Assembly: GCA_024222455.1 (NCBI GenBank)
Contig: JAAEPD010000318.1
Coordinates: 16,129-80,128, forward strand
Source of the DNA: Aureispira sp.
Lineage (GTDB): Bacteria > Bacteroidota > Bacteroidia > Chitinophagales > Saprospiraceae
Length of the DNA: 64,000 nt
Reading direction: 5' to 3'
The position numbers were made by a program, and so were the translations under genes. The stretch's first letter is position 1. The number at the start of each line of letters is the position of its first letter. Below are positions 62,541 to 64,000 of this stretch, in pieces. The notes under the pieces were generated by a model. The model searched no databases, was not told where the DNA came from, and saw nothing but the letters and a program-made list of their open reading frames with translations.

Positions 62541-62688
62541 TACTATAGTTCGTTGAATTTTCGCAAGTGATTGATAATCAACACCAACTGTTTTTGTAGT
62601 GAAAACCACTAATAATTTGATTATCAAGAACTAAGAAGTAATGATTTTTTAAGTTTTAGTAGAAAACTTAAAAAACAACGAACTATTA
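62541..62688 (-). repeat. 150-bp intergenic element, copy B
   Basis: Inverted relative to copy A at 52089-52237. TACTATAGTTCGTTGAATTT and TCGCAAGTGATTGATAATCA match A's right end, and CGAACTATTA its left end. The internal hairpin here is TTTTTTAAGTTTT/AAAACTTAAAAAA; in copy A it is TTTTTTGAATTTT with its own perfect partner, so both arms have changed together. Confidence 0.6.
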
Positions 62689-62731
62689 TTAATTACTTAC
62701 ATAACCTTTATTACTTAGAACGTTTTTCTAA

Positions 62732-63178
62732 TCATTGATTAATAAGATAACTTACTTCGACTAAAAACACAATAGTACAAGAACTCGTAAAAGCTATAAT
62801 AAGGCTATAATAAAAATGGGAATTTAAATAAAAAGGAAATAAAGAGCTTGTTATACCTTGTATCATTGGCCTAAAAATAGGTGCTGTAGGAATACCACCA
62901 ATGCTAAATCCTACCACTAAAAGCATAAATGTACCACTAGCTTGATCTTTCCATGATCTAGGCCTAAAAAAATAACGTACAAACCAATAAGAACCTAGCC
63001 CAATTCCCAATATAGAAGCCAATAAACCTAGTTCATTCTTCCCATAATATTGACCTACAAACTCCAAAATTCCACTAAATACTACAACCAAAAGTATAAA
63101 AAATACATAGAAACGAGCTCTTTGTCGAAAGGAGTTGATTCTTAATTGGGGTTGTGGCGACTCATCCAATATCTGCAT
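62732..63178 (-). CDS. small membrane protein, MQILDESP family member
   Basis: This 148-aa protein begins MQILDESPQPQL, a shorter form of the MPxxILDEPL tag. A basic linker (RINSFRQRARF) leads to the first of four TM helices. Length and layout match the members at 6580, 9183 and 59728. It is transcribed alone. The function is unknown. Confidence 0.65.
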   Translation of the reverse strand: MQILDESPQPQLRINSFRQRARFYVFFILLVVVFSGILEFVGQYYGKNELGLLASILGIGLGSYWFVRYFFRPRSWKDQASGTFMLLVVGFSIGGIPTAPIFRPMIQGITSSLFPFYLNSHFYYSLIIAFTSSCTIVFLVEVSYLINQ

Positions 63179-63305
63179 TTCTTAGAATAATTTAGAGAAC
63201 AGAAAAATAATTAGAATAAAAGATAAGCAATTTTTAGGGGGGATGGATTTGGGAATACGACTTAATAACAAAAAACAGTATAACACCACTTAAAAAATAG
63301 CAGTT

Positions 63306-64000
63306 ATGAAAAACCTAATCTATGTTTTCGCTTTGAGTATAGCAACAATATCTTGTAACAATGCTCAAAATAATGGAGTGTTAGCCGAAAATAATGGTCA
63401 ACAATTGACAGAGCAACAATTTCAAGCATATCCAACACTTATAGAGTTTTTGGTAGAAGAGCAATTAACAGCTAGTGAAGTACAACGTTTGAGAGAACAG
63501 GCTATCCAAGAATTCAATAATAATCCTGCTGTAATGATGCAAGATGTAGCTTCTACACAGCAAGCGATAGAATCCATTAAGGCAATGCAAGATGCTACAC
63601 AAGTAGGCTTGACACGCCAAACACTTTTAGCCGAATTGCACAAAGCTTCTTTATTGCAAGGTACAGGAGCTCCAAACTCTGAATTTACTAATATCATACA
63701 AGCACATGCACCAGTAATAGCTTATGATCCTCAAAGTAACTTAGTGATAACCGAAAAAAATATAGAAGGAATAGCGGGATACTACAACTTTATGTATCAA
63801 TTGTATGGTTATGACTATCAGGTAAGTGCTCAAGAAGTACAACAGTTTCGCCAACAAATGGTAGCAGGGTTCAACAGCTTACCATTAGATCAAAAACAAA
63901 TGTTTTGTGTGATGTCAACTATGAATCAAGTAATGCGCAGTGCATGGGCTCAAATGACTATTGCAGAGCAACAACAGTATCAGCAACAATTGATAGCTCA
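63306..64000 (+). CDS. lipoprotein, cut off by the window end
   Basis: At least 231 codons are open from the ATG at 63306 to the window edge. The signal peptide ends in the lipobox ATISC (Cys17), followed by NNAQNNGVLAENN. The mature part is Gln-rich and helical, with LTEQQFQAYPTLIEFLVEEQ, and repeated QQFRQQMVAGFN-like segments. No family is recognised. The C-terminus is not visible. Confidence 0.75.
   Translation, partial: MKNLIYVFALSIATISCNNAQNNGVLAENNGQQLTEQQFQAYPTLIEFLVEEQLTASEVQRLREQAIQEFNNNPAVMMQDVASTQQAIESIKAMQDATQVGLTRQTLLAELHKASLLQGTGAPNSEFTNIIQAHAPVIAYDPQSNLVITEKNIEGIAGYYNFMYQLYGYDYQVSAQEVQQFRQQMVAGFNSLPLDQKQMFCVMSTMNQVMRSAWAQMTIAEQQQYQQQLIA

Noticed and set aside
1..64000. CRISPR arrays, tRNA and rRNA genes
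   Set aside because: No spaced identical repeats and no cloverleaf or rRNA-like sequence was seen in any intergenic region by reading; short tRNAs could still be missed by eye.

Overview
The window looks like chromosomal DNA of a low-GC member of the Bacteroidota, most likely a marine Saprospiria-type gliding bacterium such as an Aureispira relative. The phylum evidence is a type IX secretion (T9SS) C-terminal sorting domain, a bacterial-type PcrB/GGGPS enzyme, DUF4199 and DUF4956 proteins, many lipoproteins and beta-barrels, and promoter boxes of the TAnnTTTG type. The genus is an inference. I found no rRNA, tRNA, CRISPR array, phage module or transposase gene.

Layout: 0-4 kb holds a cut-off leucine-rich-repeat (LRR) gene, a GNAT + QueC-like PP-loop pair and a sodium:solute symporter, then a MITE-like element. 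4-9.6 kb has a cupin, a beta-barrel gene broken by a stop codon, a hydrolase and a set of small membrane proteins. 9.6-13.3 kb (minus) has a methyltransferase/GNAT/Zn-ribbon operon and an OmpA-family protein. 13.5-17 kb (plus) has a tandem run of four paralogous one-TM proteins with an N-terminal ILDD..LNDPP motif, followed by envelope proteins. 17-20.8 kb has two LRR genes and an EnvC-like protein.

20.9-24 kb and 54.9-58.1 kb carry two copies of the same unrecognised two-gene module: a ~195-aa helical protein followed by a ~800-aa protein with a conserved head and divergent body. Between them lie an Lrp regulator, a BadF-type kinase, an S41 protease with a truncated tandem copy, a DPP IV-like peptidase, an SDR reductase, paralogous membrane proteins, a bacterial PARG, a surface-polysaccharide block (GmhA, GT4, GT2, two DUF4199), a PlsC-type acyltransferase, the class Ia ribonucleotide reductase genes split by a GNAT and a WYL gene, PcrB, RsgA, PAP2 and a MoxR/ChlI-type ATPase. 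58-64 kb has a MORN-like secreted protein, small membrane proteins (including two very short reading frames), a T9SS LamG protein and a cut-off lipoprotein.

The most unusual signals are the duplicated two-gene module, the two families of small membrane proteins defined by short acidic N-terminal motifs (four tandem ILDD genes; four dispersed ILDE/ILDS genes), and several non-coding repeat families: a 158-bp MITE-like element, a ~150-bp element whose internal hairpin shows compensatory changes between copies, and TTAGA-rich intercistronic hairpins.
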